Shown: positions 15,467-22,447 of the stretch, piece by piece
Layout of the letters: each line of letters opens with the position of its first letter
How positions within the stretch are numbered: position 1 is the first letter of the stretch
Notes under the pieces: generated by a model
What the model was told of the DNA's origin: nothing
Databases searched by the model: none
What the model saw: only the letters and a program-made list of their open reading frames with translations
Translations under genes and position numbers: made by a program
Source of the DNA: a virus
DNA: 64,000 bases
Reading direction: 5' to 3' (one strand)
Virus record (IMG/VR): IMGVR_UViG_3300044712_001034
Location: 1-64,000 of that record

Positions 15467-16204
15467 ATGGCACAATCACCTAGAATTATGTATAATGGCG
15501 TAGCAATTGATAATAGTCCAATGGAAATTAATGAAGTTATTGCTAGGTATACTGAAATGACAACTACTGAAAAAGAAAAAATTAAATCCGTAAAAGTTAG
15601 TAAGAAAGCAAAGAAAACTGTTGGTGTAGCATATGGAGCTTTCTTTAGTTGTATTAAAGAATTTATTCCAGATGCTTATTTAATCCGACAAAATACAGAC
15701 ATTCTAAAAACTGATCTGCTTATTTTTACTGGTGGAGAAGATGTTGATCCTGCTTTTTATGGAGAATTAAATACTCGGAGTAATGGAGTAAATCAGCGTA
15801 GGGATCAAATCGAATCAAATTATTTTTCTATTGCAGATGATAGAAATAAAAAGATTGTTGGATTTTGTCGTGGTCATCAATTAATTAATGTAATGAAAGG
15901 TGGAAGTTTATATCAAGATTATCCTTCTGCTGGTTTTGATTATCATCCAGGAATGCATCCATTAGAAATTATGACTCCTAATTCTGTAATTGATCGTTTC
16001 TTTTCTGGAAAAAAGATTGTTTCTGCTCATCATCAAAGTGTAAAAAATATCGGGAGGGATTTAATTGCTACCTCTAGGTATGCAAATACAATTGAATCTT
16101 TAGAAAGTAGTAATATTATTACTACTCAATTTCATCCGGAATTTGAATCTTTACAAGATCAGCATGTAGTAGATTTCTTTAAATTTCTAGTAGAGGAGTG
16201 GTAA
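15467..16204 (+). CDS. Class I glutamine amidotransferase / peptidase C26-like, 245 aa
   Basis: Catalytic triad pattern of class I glutaminases: nucleophile Cys134 in GFCRGHQ (132-138) and His223-x-Glu225 in QFHPEFES. GGEDVDP (89-95) is typical of the peptidase C26 branch, which includes gamma-glutamyl-GABA hydrolase PuuD. It therefore either releases ammonia from glutamine or cuts a gamma-glutamyl bond. In amidoligase clusters such enzymes are thought to supply ammonia or reverse the modification. Last recognised enzyme of the island. Confidence 0.85.
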   Translation: MAQSPRIMYNGVAIDNSPMEINEVIARYTEMTTTEKEKIKSVKVSKKAKKTVGVAYGAFFSCIKEFIPDAYLIRQNTDILKTDLLIFTGGEDVDPAFYGELNTRSNGVNQRRDQIESNYFSIADDRNKKIVGFCRGHQLINVMKGGSLYQDYPSAGFDYHPGMHPLEIMTPNSVIDRFFSGKKIVSAHHQSVKNIGRDLIATSRYANTIESLESSNIITTQFHPEFESLQDQHVVDFFKFLVEEW

Positions 16205-16205
16205 A

Positions 16206-16943
16206 ATGGGACTGTTCTACGGTCATTTTTCTAATGATGAAACTGCTATTAATTACTTTAATAACACAATTAATAGTAGTAGAGATGTAGAAACTCATGG
16301 TTGTTTTGGAGTTATTAATGAAATTTTTCAACCGGATGAATCAAAGCCTTTTTATGTTGGAGAAGATGTAAAGTTAGAAATTGTACAAGCTTTTGCTAAA
16401 GAATTTAATTCTATCTTTAGCAATATTAAAATGCGGGTTGTTTATAATAATACTTTCTATTATCGTAATGATACTTGGAATACCCAATATTCTCCTACTA
16501 AAAAAGATATTCATTTTAAGCCGATAGAATTTACTGCTTTTACTTTAGATTTTGATAAAGAATATACTTCTATTGTAAGAGTTTGTTTTATTACTATTAT
16601 TGGGGAATTGCTTAGGGTTTATAATGAAAACTTTGATATGGTGGATTATAATAAGGATAAGTATATTGTAAAAGATGATTTATATAAAAATTTCATGGAT
16701 AAACTTTTTAGTAAATCCATTGAAATTGATTGGTATAATTACACTGAAGGAAATTCTAATTGTTTTTATAGGAGCACTTCTCTAAAGGAGTTGATGGTTT
16801 TTGATAATCCAAAAGAAATTAATAAGCTTTTGTATTATAATAAAAACGTTAAAACGGATGAAAATTATTATCCACGTGTTTTTCAACTAAACTATACAGA
16901 ATTAATTTCTCCTACTATGACTTTATTTGCTTTGCGAGGTTAA
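16206..16943 (+). CDS. Member 1 of a three-gene paralogous family, 245 aa
   Basis: Unrecognised family. It shares with the next gene and the one at 18272 the core PFYVGxD followed by a helix (FAKEFNSIFSNIKMRVV, about 69-85) and IIGELLRVYN (about 133-142). It begins 2 nt after the amidotransferase stop. Adjacency to the amidoligase island makes it a candidate substrate or effector, but nothing in the sequence proves this. Confidence 0.65.
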   Translation: MGLFYGHFSNDETAINYFNNTINSSRDVETHGCFGVINEIFQPDESKPFYVGEDVKLEIVQAFAKEFNSIFSNIKMRVVYNNTFYYRNDTWNTQYSPTKKDIHFKPIEFTAFTLDFDKEYTSIVRVCFITIIGELLRVYNENFDMVDYNKDKYIVKDDLYKNFMDKLFSKSIEIDWYNYTEGNSNCFYRSTSLKELMVFDNPKEINKLLYYNKNVKTDENYYPRVFQLNYTELISPTMTLFALRG

Positions 16944-16944
16944 T

Positions 16945-17835
16945 ATGTCACATTGGTATGGATCTAATTTTTCTTCTTTAGAAAATACTTATAGAACTAG
17001 TAATATTCCTCCTACAGTTTGGGCATGTTTTGGTGGAGTTTATAAATATTATGTAAAAGGAAAACCTTTTTATGTAGGACAAGTTATTGATAGGGAAATT
17101 GTAGAAAAATTTGCAGAAGAATTTAATTCTATTTACAAGAATATTAATATGCGAGTTGTAAGCTCTTGTAAATATTATAAGATAAGAAATACTTTCTATG
17201 GTAGCGAAACATTCTCTCAATATAAAGCTACAGAAGAATATATTAAACGCTCTACGGATACATTTGATTTTACAGTTTGGACTTTAGATTTTGTTACCGG
17301 ATATGAAGAAATTGTAAAATACGATTTCTTTGTTATTGTAGGAGAATTACTTAGGGTATACAATAAACATTATGATTTTGTTATAAGAGGTTTTACAAAA
17401 GATATTAAAAGTAATTACTTTACTAACGCAGTTAATCTAAGTTTTCAATATAAAAAGAGTTGTGGAGGTAATGCTTTTTATATTGGTGGAAATATTAATC
17501 ATATTCTCCTATTTGATGATATTGAAAAAATCAATGAAATATTAAAAGAAGGAGAATATACTATTAATCATAAAGATTATTGGGTAGCCAGAGCAATTAA
17601 TAATTTTACTAAAATGCCTGCTCCTACACAAACATTACTAATTATTCAGAAAGCTTTGGGAGAAGAAAAAGAAGAAAATAAAAAGTCACAGGAACAACAA
17701 GATATGTTACTGGGACTTTATAAAAATAAACCCAGGAATTATCAAAGGGCCGTAGCAGAAAGAATTTATTATCGAGACGGTAATGGAAGATTTATTTCTA
17801 GGAGACAATATGAACGACTCCACCCAACTACCTGA
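16945..17835 (+). CDS. Member 2 of the paralogous family, 296 aa
   Basis: The start is ATG 16945 (MSHWYG) with GCGAGGT upstream, matching the start of member 3. Shared motifs are VWACFGG, PFYVG, the helix FAEEFNSIYKNINMRVV and VGELLRVYN. It carries a unique C-terminal extension of about 60 residues: Gln/Glu/Lys-rich, then strongly basic (RDGNGRFISRRQYERL). Confidence 0.65.
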   Translation: MSHWYGSNFSSLENTYRTSNIPPTVWACFGGVYKYYVKGKPFYVGQVIDREIVEKFAEEFNSIYKNINMRVVSSCKYYKIRNTFYGSETFSQYKATEEYIKRSTDTFDFTVWTLDFVTGYEEIVKYDFFVIVGELLRVYNKHYDFVIRGFTKDIKSNYFTNAVNLSFQYKKSCGGNAFYIGGNINHILLFDDIEKINEILKEGEYTINHKDYWVARAINNFTKMPAPTQTLLIIQKALGEEKEENKKSQEQQDMLLGLYKNKPRNYQRAVAERIYYRDGNGRFISRRQYERLHPTT

Positions 17836-18070
17836 AATTATAGAAATTATTAGACCAGTAGAAGAAGAAGATCAAATATTTACTATTATAGGAGTTAGAA
17901 ATGATCTAGTTAATAATCCAAATAGATTAGAAGAATTGGCCTGGAAATTAAATGAAAATTTAAAATGCGAGGGAGCATTTATTTTATTATTAAAAGATCC
18001 TAAGTCTATCTTTAATTACTCTTATGATCTTAATTATTATCTAGCTCTATTCATTCAAACCTGGGGATAA
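17810..18070 (+). CDS. Hypothetical protein, 86 aa
   Basis: ATG 17810 is preceded by TAGGAGA, preferable to the in-frame ATG at 17783, and it overlaps member 2 by 26 nt. An acidic alpha/beta protein with no recognised motif. Confidence 0.55.
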   Translation: MNDSTQLPEIIEIIRPVEEEDQIFTIIGVRNDLVNNPNRLEELAWKLNENLKCEGAFILLLKDPKSIFNYSYDLNYYLALFIQTWG

Positions 18071-18072
18071 AA

Positions 18073-18267
18073 ATGCTAATCAATCTAAACGATAAAATTA
18101 TTGTAAACCCTTCTAAGATTATTTATATTAATATGAATAGAAATGGGTCAGGTAAAATAATTAATTTAGAAATTATTACAGAAGAGGGACATCATATTAT
18201 TTTTACTTATCCCGATTCTGATAGTGTTTATAATAAACTAGTTTCTGAAAATATAATTAAGGAGTAA
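18073..18267 (+). CDS. Hypothetical protein, 64 aa
   Basis: Begins 3 nt after the previous stop. A small all-beta protein, possibly an LytTR- or SH3-sized domain, but no motif supports a name. Confidence 0.55.
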   Translation: MLINLNDKIIVNPSKIIYINMNRNGSGKIINLEIITEEGHHIIFTYPDSDSVYNKLVSENIIKE

Positions 18268-18271
18268 GAAT

Positions 18272-19036
18272 ATGTCTCACTGGTATGGTAATTTAAAACC
18301 TGAAAACATTGAAAAATACTTTGTCGATTTAGTAAATTCTAAGCATAAATATCCTTCTGTTTGGGCTTGTTTTGGCGGTATTGGACAAAAGTTTAATTAC
18401 AATACTACTGATCCTTTTTATTTTGGTTTCGATATTGATCCCGTTCTAGCAGAAAGGTTTGTAAAAGATTTTAATAATCGTTATAAAAATATTCAAATTG
18501 AAATTGCTTATTCTGTAAAACTTTATCGTTATACTGATTCTTTTTATGGAGAAATTTATTTCTTGGAAGAACAACCAGATAAAAAATTAGTAACAGAATT
18601 ATCTGGTTGTAAATGCCCACTTTGCCAAAAGAATTTAAACAGACACTTTAAATACTTTACTCTATTTAATATTAAATTTAATGGTTATTCTAAACGAGCA
18701 GAATTTACAATCATTCCTATTATTGGAGAATTGCTAAGGACTTATACTTTCTTTTATGGTCAAAGTTATAATGGAGAATATGTAGCAGAAGTAGCTTATG
18801 ATTATCCAGAAGAATTGTTTATTAAAGCGTGGGAAATAGATCAAGCTAAGCAAAATAATTGTATCCTTAATCCTATGGATATTAAATATATGCTAGCATT
18901 AGATGATGTAGAAAAATATAATTGGTTTCTTGTGTCGGGACATTTAAATAACTATTCATTCACTAGTTTGGTTTATCCCACTAATGTAATGAATGAATGG
19001 TCATATTATTTGAATAGTATTTCTTATAAATTCTAA
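18272..19036 (+). CDS. Member 3 of the paralogous family, 254 aa
   Basis: AAGGAG precedes the ATG. It starts MSHWYGN and keeps VWACFGG, PFYFG, the helix FVKDFNNRYKNI and IIGELLRTY. It has an extra Cys insert (CKCPLC, about residues 113-118) absent from the other two, possibly a metal site. The most diverged copy. Confidence 0.65.
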   Translation: MSHWYGNLKPENIEKYFVDLVNSKHKYPSVWACFGGIGQKFNYNTTDPFYFGFDIDPVLAERFVKDFNNRYKNIQIEIAYSVKLYRYTDSFYGEIYFLEEQPDKKLVTELSGCKCPLCQKNLNRHFKYFTLFNIKFNGYSKRAEFTIIPIIGELLRTYTFFYGQSYNGEYVAEVAYDYPEELFIKAWEIDQAKQNNCILNPMDIKYMLALDDVEKYNWFLVSGHLNNYSFTSLVYPTNVMNEWSYYLNSISYKF

Positions 19037-19046
19037 GGAGATACAA

Positions 19047-19238
19047 ATGCTTCATATCGAATATTTTTGCGTTGGAATCTCAGTTATTATTTTATTTTGT
19101 ATTTTACTAATTATAGGTAAGATCATATATGATTTTATTAAAGATAATAAAGAAAAAAGTTTTATTATCTGCGCGATTATTTCTATTTTAATATTAGCAT
19201 ACTTTATCGGGGAATGTATTATTACTTCCTTGAAATAA
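19047..19238 (+). CDS. Two-span membrane protein, 63 aa
   Basis: AAGGAG precedes the ATG. Hydrophobic helices at about residues 7-30 and 39-60 are separated by a Lys/Glu loop. Function unknown. Confidence 0.55.
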   Translation: MLHIEYFCVGISVIILFCILLIIGKIIYDFIKDNKEKSFIICAIISILILAYFIGECIITSLK

Positions 19239-19239
19239 T

Positions 19240-19258
19240 TCCTTGGAGTGGAGGAATA
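19240..19258 (+). promoter_or_regulatory. Repeated leader element, copy 3 (CCTTGGAGTGGAGGAATA)
   Basis: TCCTTGGAGTGGAGGAATA directly precedes ATG 19261 and supplies its ribosome-binding site. It is identical over 18 nt to the copy before 21224. Confidence 0.5.
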
Positions 19259-19260
19259 GA

Positions 19261-19527
19261 ATGGCAAACTTTAATTCATACTATCAATCGTTTAATAATG
19301 AAATGTATAAACCTATTAATAACAGAATTAGATGTGTTTTATTTTGTCAGGACGATGAACTAAATAAATTCCCTCTAAGCAGGTTATATATTTTAAATCA
19401 AGAAAAAAAACTTTGGGAAAGTGTAGATAATCCTAATCATATTGATCTAGTAAAAGACAGTAACGTGGTAGAATGGATTGCTATTCATCCTTATGATAAA
19501 TTTCCAGCAGAAAAGAGGAATAAATGA
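19261..19527 (+). CDS. Hypothetical protein, 88 aa
   Basis: I use ATG 19261 behind GGAGGAATAGA rather than the in-frame TTG at 19243, which lies inside the leader element. Soluble, aromatic, unrecognised. Its stop overlaps the next start. Confidence 0.6.
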   Translation: MANFNSYYQSFNNEMYKPINNRIRCVLFCQDDELNKFPLSRLYILNQEKKLWESVDNPNHIDLVKDSNVVEWIAIHPYDKFPAEKRNK

Positions 19528-20039
19528 AAAAAGATATTACAGAATTATCTGATGAAGAAGTTGAAGAAAAACTTAATCGTTTACGGGCTTTTCTAAATTC
19601 TCGATGGCATGAAGAAAATGCTTTATCAGAAGAGGTTTTAAAAAGAAAAGTATTAAAAGCTATAAAGTTTATAAATAAAATTAAGTGGAAAACAAGAATC
19701 GCCTCTCCTAGTTTCTTTGGTAATCCTGGAATTAATTTATGGTTAGAAGCAGACGATAGATATGCCCCCGATGAATTTACAAATGTTTTTCATAATTATC
19801 ATGATACAATTTATTTAGATACTATTATTGGTATAAACGTTAGATTAGCTACTAATGATGGAGATTTAACAATTACTGGTGATGCAGAAGAAATGATGAA
19901 ATTTATTAAACAATATGATATTCCTATAGATTCCATAGAAAAAGATTTGGAAGGTTATCGAAATAATTTTCTAAAACAACTTAAAATAGTTGATGATCTT
20001 ATTTCTAATATAACCGGAATTCACCCAATAGAATCATAA
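19524..20039 (+). CDS. Hypothetical protein, 171 aa
   Basis: ATGA overlap with the preceding gene. A charged helical N-terminus, then a beta-rich centre and a helical C-terminus. No recognised domain. Confidence 0.65.
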   Translation: MKKDITELSDEEVEEKLNRLRAFLNSRWHEENALSEEVLKRKVLKAIKFINKIKWKTRIASPSFFGNPGINLWLEADDRYAPDEFTNVFHNYHDTIYLDTIIGINVRLATNDGDLTITGDAEEMMKFIKQYDIPIDSIEKDLEGYRNNFLKQLKIVDDLISNITGIHPIES

Positions 20040-20050
20040 AAGGAGAAATA

Positions 20051-20200
20051 ATGAATACTACATTTACTTTTAAAACTTTAACTAAGTGTCGGCATGAATA
20101 TATTAAGTTTGACCATTATCTTTATGATAGTAAAGGAAAAGTAATTTGTAAGGTTTATATTTGTCCTGATTGTAAACATGTAGATTATAGGATTTGGTAA
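20051..20200 (+). CDS. Zinc-ribbon microprotein, 49 aa
   Basis: AAAGGAG precedes the ATG. C13-x-H15 and C38-x2-C41-x-H43 form a minimal zinc ribbon resembling those at 5607 and on the minus strand. Function unknown. Confidence 0.55.
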   Translation: MNTTFTFKTLTKCRHEYIKFDHYLYDSKGKVICKVYICPDCKHVDYRIW

Positions 20201-20201
20201 A

Positions 20202-20423
20202 ATGAATTTACAAGATGCTCAGGAAATAGCTAATAAAATTCCAGAAGGTAGATATTCTACTTTAATTGATAGTTTAAATTCTATCTGTAAAGATGCGGAT
20301 AGATTTGAATATGGATTACCTACTTTTGGGAGATATGAAAGTAAACTACTAACAGAAATAAAAGAATGGTTTGTAGAAATTATATTAGATTATCCGGAAT
20401 TATTTGGAGAAAGAAATGAATAA
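20202..20423 (+). CDS. Hypothetical protein, 73 aa
   Basis: Begins 2 nt after the zinc-ribbon gene. Helical, acidic, no recognised motif. Confidence 0.55.
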   Translation: MNLQDAQEIANKIPEGRYSTLIDSLNSICKDADRFEYGLPTFGRYESKLLTEIKEWFVEIILDYPELFGERNE

Positions 20424-20514
20424 TAGTAAACTTGCTAGGGGTTGTGTAACATTCTTTTCTTTAGTATTTGTTATCTTTCTTTTAGCTTGCTGTGCAAAAT
20501 GGTCAGGAATTTAA
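20416..20514 (+). CDS. Tiny membrane or lipopeptide, 32 aa
   Basis: Overlaps the preceding gene by 8 nt. One hydrophobic helix ends in LLACC, which could serve as a lipobox, leaving a mature peptide of only about 8 residues. Either a single-span peptide or a small lipopeptide. Confidence 0.4.
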   Translation: MNNSKLARGCVTFFSLVFVIFLLACCAKWSGI

Positions 20515-20515
20515 A

Positions 20516-20674
20516 ATGAAAAACTTTTTTTACGTTATTCAGTTTATATTTTGTAGATTTGTTTGGAGATTTTCCGGAAAAATTAAAAACTGGTCTGGGA
20601 GAGGACTTATTAAAGCTAACTATTACTTTATTAATACGGATCAGCAAGAGTTAATAACAAAGTTACATAAATAA
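20516..20674 (+). CDS. Small basic amphipathic protein, 52 aa
   Basis: ATG 20516 follows TCAGGAATTTAAA; the longer in-frame GTG at 20492 would run through the previous gene. A hydrophobic N-terminal 15 residues precede a basic region. Possibly membrane-associated. Confidence 0.45.
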   Translation: MKNFFYVIQFIFCRFVWRFSGKIKNWSGRGLIKANYYFINTDQQELITKLHK

Positions 20675-20687
20675 AAGGAGAATTAAA

Positions 20688-20996
20688 ATGCCGTTTGTTG
20701 TAAAATATATTCCTACCGGAGAATATATTACTAGATGTTCTAATCCTCTTTGGGAAATTGAATGTAAAACTTGGGGTAAAAAACCACTATCAAACAATAT
20801 TAATAAAGCAAGAGTTTATAATCAAAAATCTCATGTATTATCTTCTTTAGGATCTAGACCCATTCTTGGAAAAGAAACTAGAACTTATAAAGTTTGTGGA
20901 GGAAAAGAAGTAACTAGAGAAGTAGATATTCTTGGTGAAAAAAGAGTTAATCCTAATTTATTCGAAGTAATTGAAATTGGATTGGAGCCAAAATGA
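20688..20996 (+). CDS. Hypothetical protein, 102 aa
   Basis: AAAAGGAG precedes the ATG. A basic beta-rich protein containing four scattered Cys. No recognised motif; its stop overlaps the next start. Confidence 0.6.
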   Translation: MPFVVKYIPTGEYITRCSNPLWEIECKTWGKKPLSNNINKARVYNQKSHVLSSLGSRPILGKETRTYKVCGGKEVTREVDILGEKRVNPNLFEVIEIGLEPK

Positions 20997-21196
20997 ACGA
21001 TCATAAACCAATAAAATCTGTAAAAGAAGTTAATTATCCTGATGGAATTTATGATGGAACATGGAGTGGATATGTTGTTTCTTTTAGTAAATATAAAGGA
21101 TGTTTTGAAGTAGATATGGGAGTTAGGAATCCTTTAGGCGCTCCTGTAAAAATTATTATTAAAAATAAACAAGCAACTATTAAACTACTGAATTAA
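20993..21196 (+). CDS. Hypothetical protein, 67 aa
   Basis: ATGA overlap with the upstream gene. The pattern DGTWSGYVVSFSKYKGCFEV suggests a small beta barrel. Unrecognised. Confidence 0.55.
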   Translation: MNDHKPIKSVKEVNYPDGIYDGTWSGYVVSFSKYKGCFEVDMGVRNPLGAPVKIIIKNKQATIKLLN

Positions 21197-21199
21197 TAA

Positions 21200-21218
21200 T
21201 TCCTTGGAGTGGAGGAAT
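21200..21218 (+). promoter_or_regulatory. Repeated leader element, copy 4 (CCTTGGAGTGGAGGAATA)
   Basis: TTCCTTGGAGTGGAGGAAT precedes ATG 21224, same as copy 3. Confidence 0.5.
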
Positions 21219-21223
21219 AAATA

Positions 21224-21445
21224 ATGGTAATATCTAATTTTAAATGCCCTGTTTGTAATTATGAGTATGAAGAAACAACGGAAAGAATACCACCAGAGAA
21301 TCAAAAATTTTATGGTAATGTTACTTATAAAAGCAAAGTAACTAAAGGAGATGATCCATATATCAATATTACAATTCCTGTAAATGATGGTTATATATAT
21401 TTACGCTCTTGTCCAAAATGCAAAGTAGTTTTATTAGGAGAATAA
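21224..21445 (+). CDS. Zinc-ribbon protein, 73 aa
   Basis: CPVC at about 8-11 and CPKC at about 64-67 frame a polar beta-rich insert, a classical four-Cys zinc ribbon. Role unknown. Confidence 0.6.
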   Translation: MVISNFKCPVCNYEYEETTERIPPENQKFYGNVTYKSKVTKGDDPYINITIPVNDGYIYLRSCPKCKVVLLGE

Positions 21446-21448
21446 ATA

Positions 21449-21634
21449 ATGGAATTATTTATTATGTCACTTTTTTATTTCCTTATTGCTTTTGTTATTT
21501 TTTGGGTTTCTTATCTGGTAGTTGATGAATTTGTAATTTCTTTATCTATAGGAGTTTTCTGGCCTATCTGGATAATCGTAGGACTTATTAAACTAGTAAT
21601 TAAAACTATTCAATATATAAAGGAGGTTTTTTAA
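21449..21634 (+). CDS. Two-span membrane protein, 61 aa
   Basis: Almost wholly hydrophobic, with helices at about residues 2-24 and 28-50 and a Lys-containing C-terminus. It begins 4 nt after the zinc-ribbon gene. Holin-sized but without other holin evidence. Confidence 0.55.
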   Translation: MELFIMSLFYFLIAFVIFWVSYLVVDEFVISLSIGVFWPIWIIVGLIKLVIKTIQYIKEVF

Positions 21635-21877
21635 ATGTTAAAACCTTTTATTTTTAAAGTAGAACAATATAAAGATGGGGAAGGTTATGAAGGATACTTT
21701 CTAGTATCAGCATTAGATACTAAACACGCTTTAGAAACTTTAGAAAGAAATGAAAGTTTTATTAAGGTGAAAAATTACGGAGGTTCTATTACAATTAATC
21801 AAACTAATTTAGATGATATGAATGATAGCTTTTCTACTTACCGCTGTTTTGAATTAATCTTTGATAATTATAATTAG
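21635..21877 (+). CDS. Hypothetical protein, 80 aa
   Basis: Abuts the preceding stop, with AAAGGAGG inside that gene's end. A small alpha/beta protein without motif. Last plus-strand gene before the convergent terminator. Confidence 0.55.
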   Translation: MLKPFIFKVEQYKDGEGYEGYFLVSALDTKHALETLERNESFIKVKNYGGSITINQTNLDDMNDSFSTYRCFELIFDNYN

Positions 21878-21896
21878 ATAATATAATTTAAATAAT

Positions 21897-21928
21897 AAAA
21901 GCCCTAGGATTTATTCCTAGGGCTTTTT
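21897..21928. terminator. Bidirectional terminator between converging units
   Basis: AAAAGCCCTAGGA/TCCTAGGGCTTTT with T-runs in both directions. It separates the plus-strand block from the minus-strand block starting at 22010. It lacks the exact TATTTAA of modules 1-10 (TTTTTGCGTTTAA instead). Confidence 0.8.
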
Positions 21929-22009
21929 GCGTTTAATTTTTTCTTGGCTTTGGGCCAAAAAATTTTAATTTTTTTCAGTTTTGCCAAAAAAGAATTCTCC
22001 AAAAGAATT

Positions 22010-22447
22010 TTATTTTTCTACAAAAACAATTTCTAATCTATCATACAAGAATTTCATCTTACTAACTTCAAGTCCAACAGGAGAATAATCACTTTCAAAA
22101 ATAGAATAATGATACGGAGTCGGATCATATTCTTTATGGTTTTTAGATAAATAATTTTCATCTGTAGATTCCAATAAAGCAAAGAATTGTACAAACCAGG
22201 CCACAAATTCTACCTGTTCTTGTGGACAATTTACTATAGTAATTTTATTATTTAAGAAATGAAATCTTAGATCTAAAGAAACTAATTTTCTTACTAGGTA
22301 TTCAAGTAGCTCTATCTGGTCTGTATAAATTATTTCTAGTTCATCCGTTATGTAATCCCGGATTTGATACAATTCAGCTAGGATACTTGTAGTGGAGTTA
22401 GTGTAATTGGCCTCTTCAATTAACCGGAAAAATTGGGAATTATTCAT
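22010..22447 (-). CDS. Hypothetical protein, 145 aa
   Basis: ATG 22447 overlaps the TGA of the ribonucleotide reductase gene (ATGA), indicating co-translation; an upstream in-frame TTG is less likely. A helical protein with an aromatic C-terminus and no recognised domain. A link to nucleotide reduction is suggested only by coupling. Confidence 0.6.
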   Translation of the reverse strand: MNNSQFFRLIEEANYTNSTTSILAELYQIRDYITDELEIIYTDQIELLEYLVRKLVSLDLRFHFLNNKITIVNCPQEQVEFVAWFVQFFALLESTDENYLSKNHKEYDPTPYHYSIFESDYSPVGLEVSKMKFLYDRLEIVFVEK

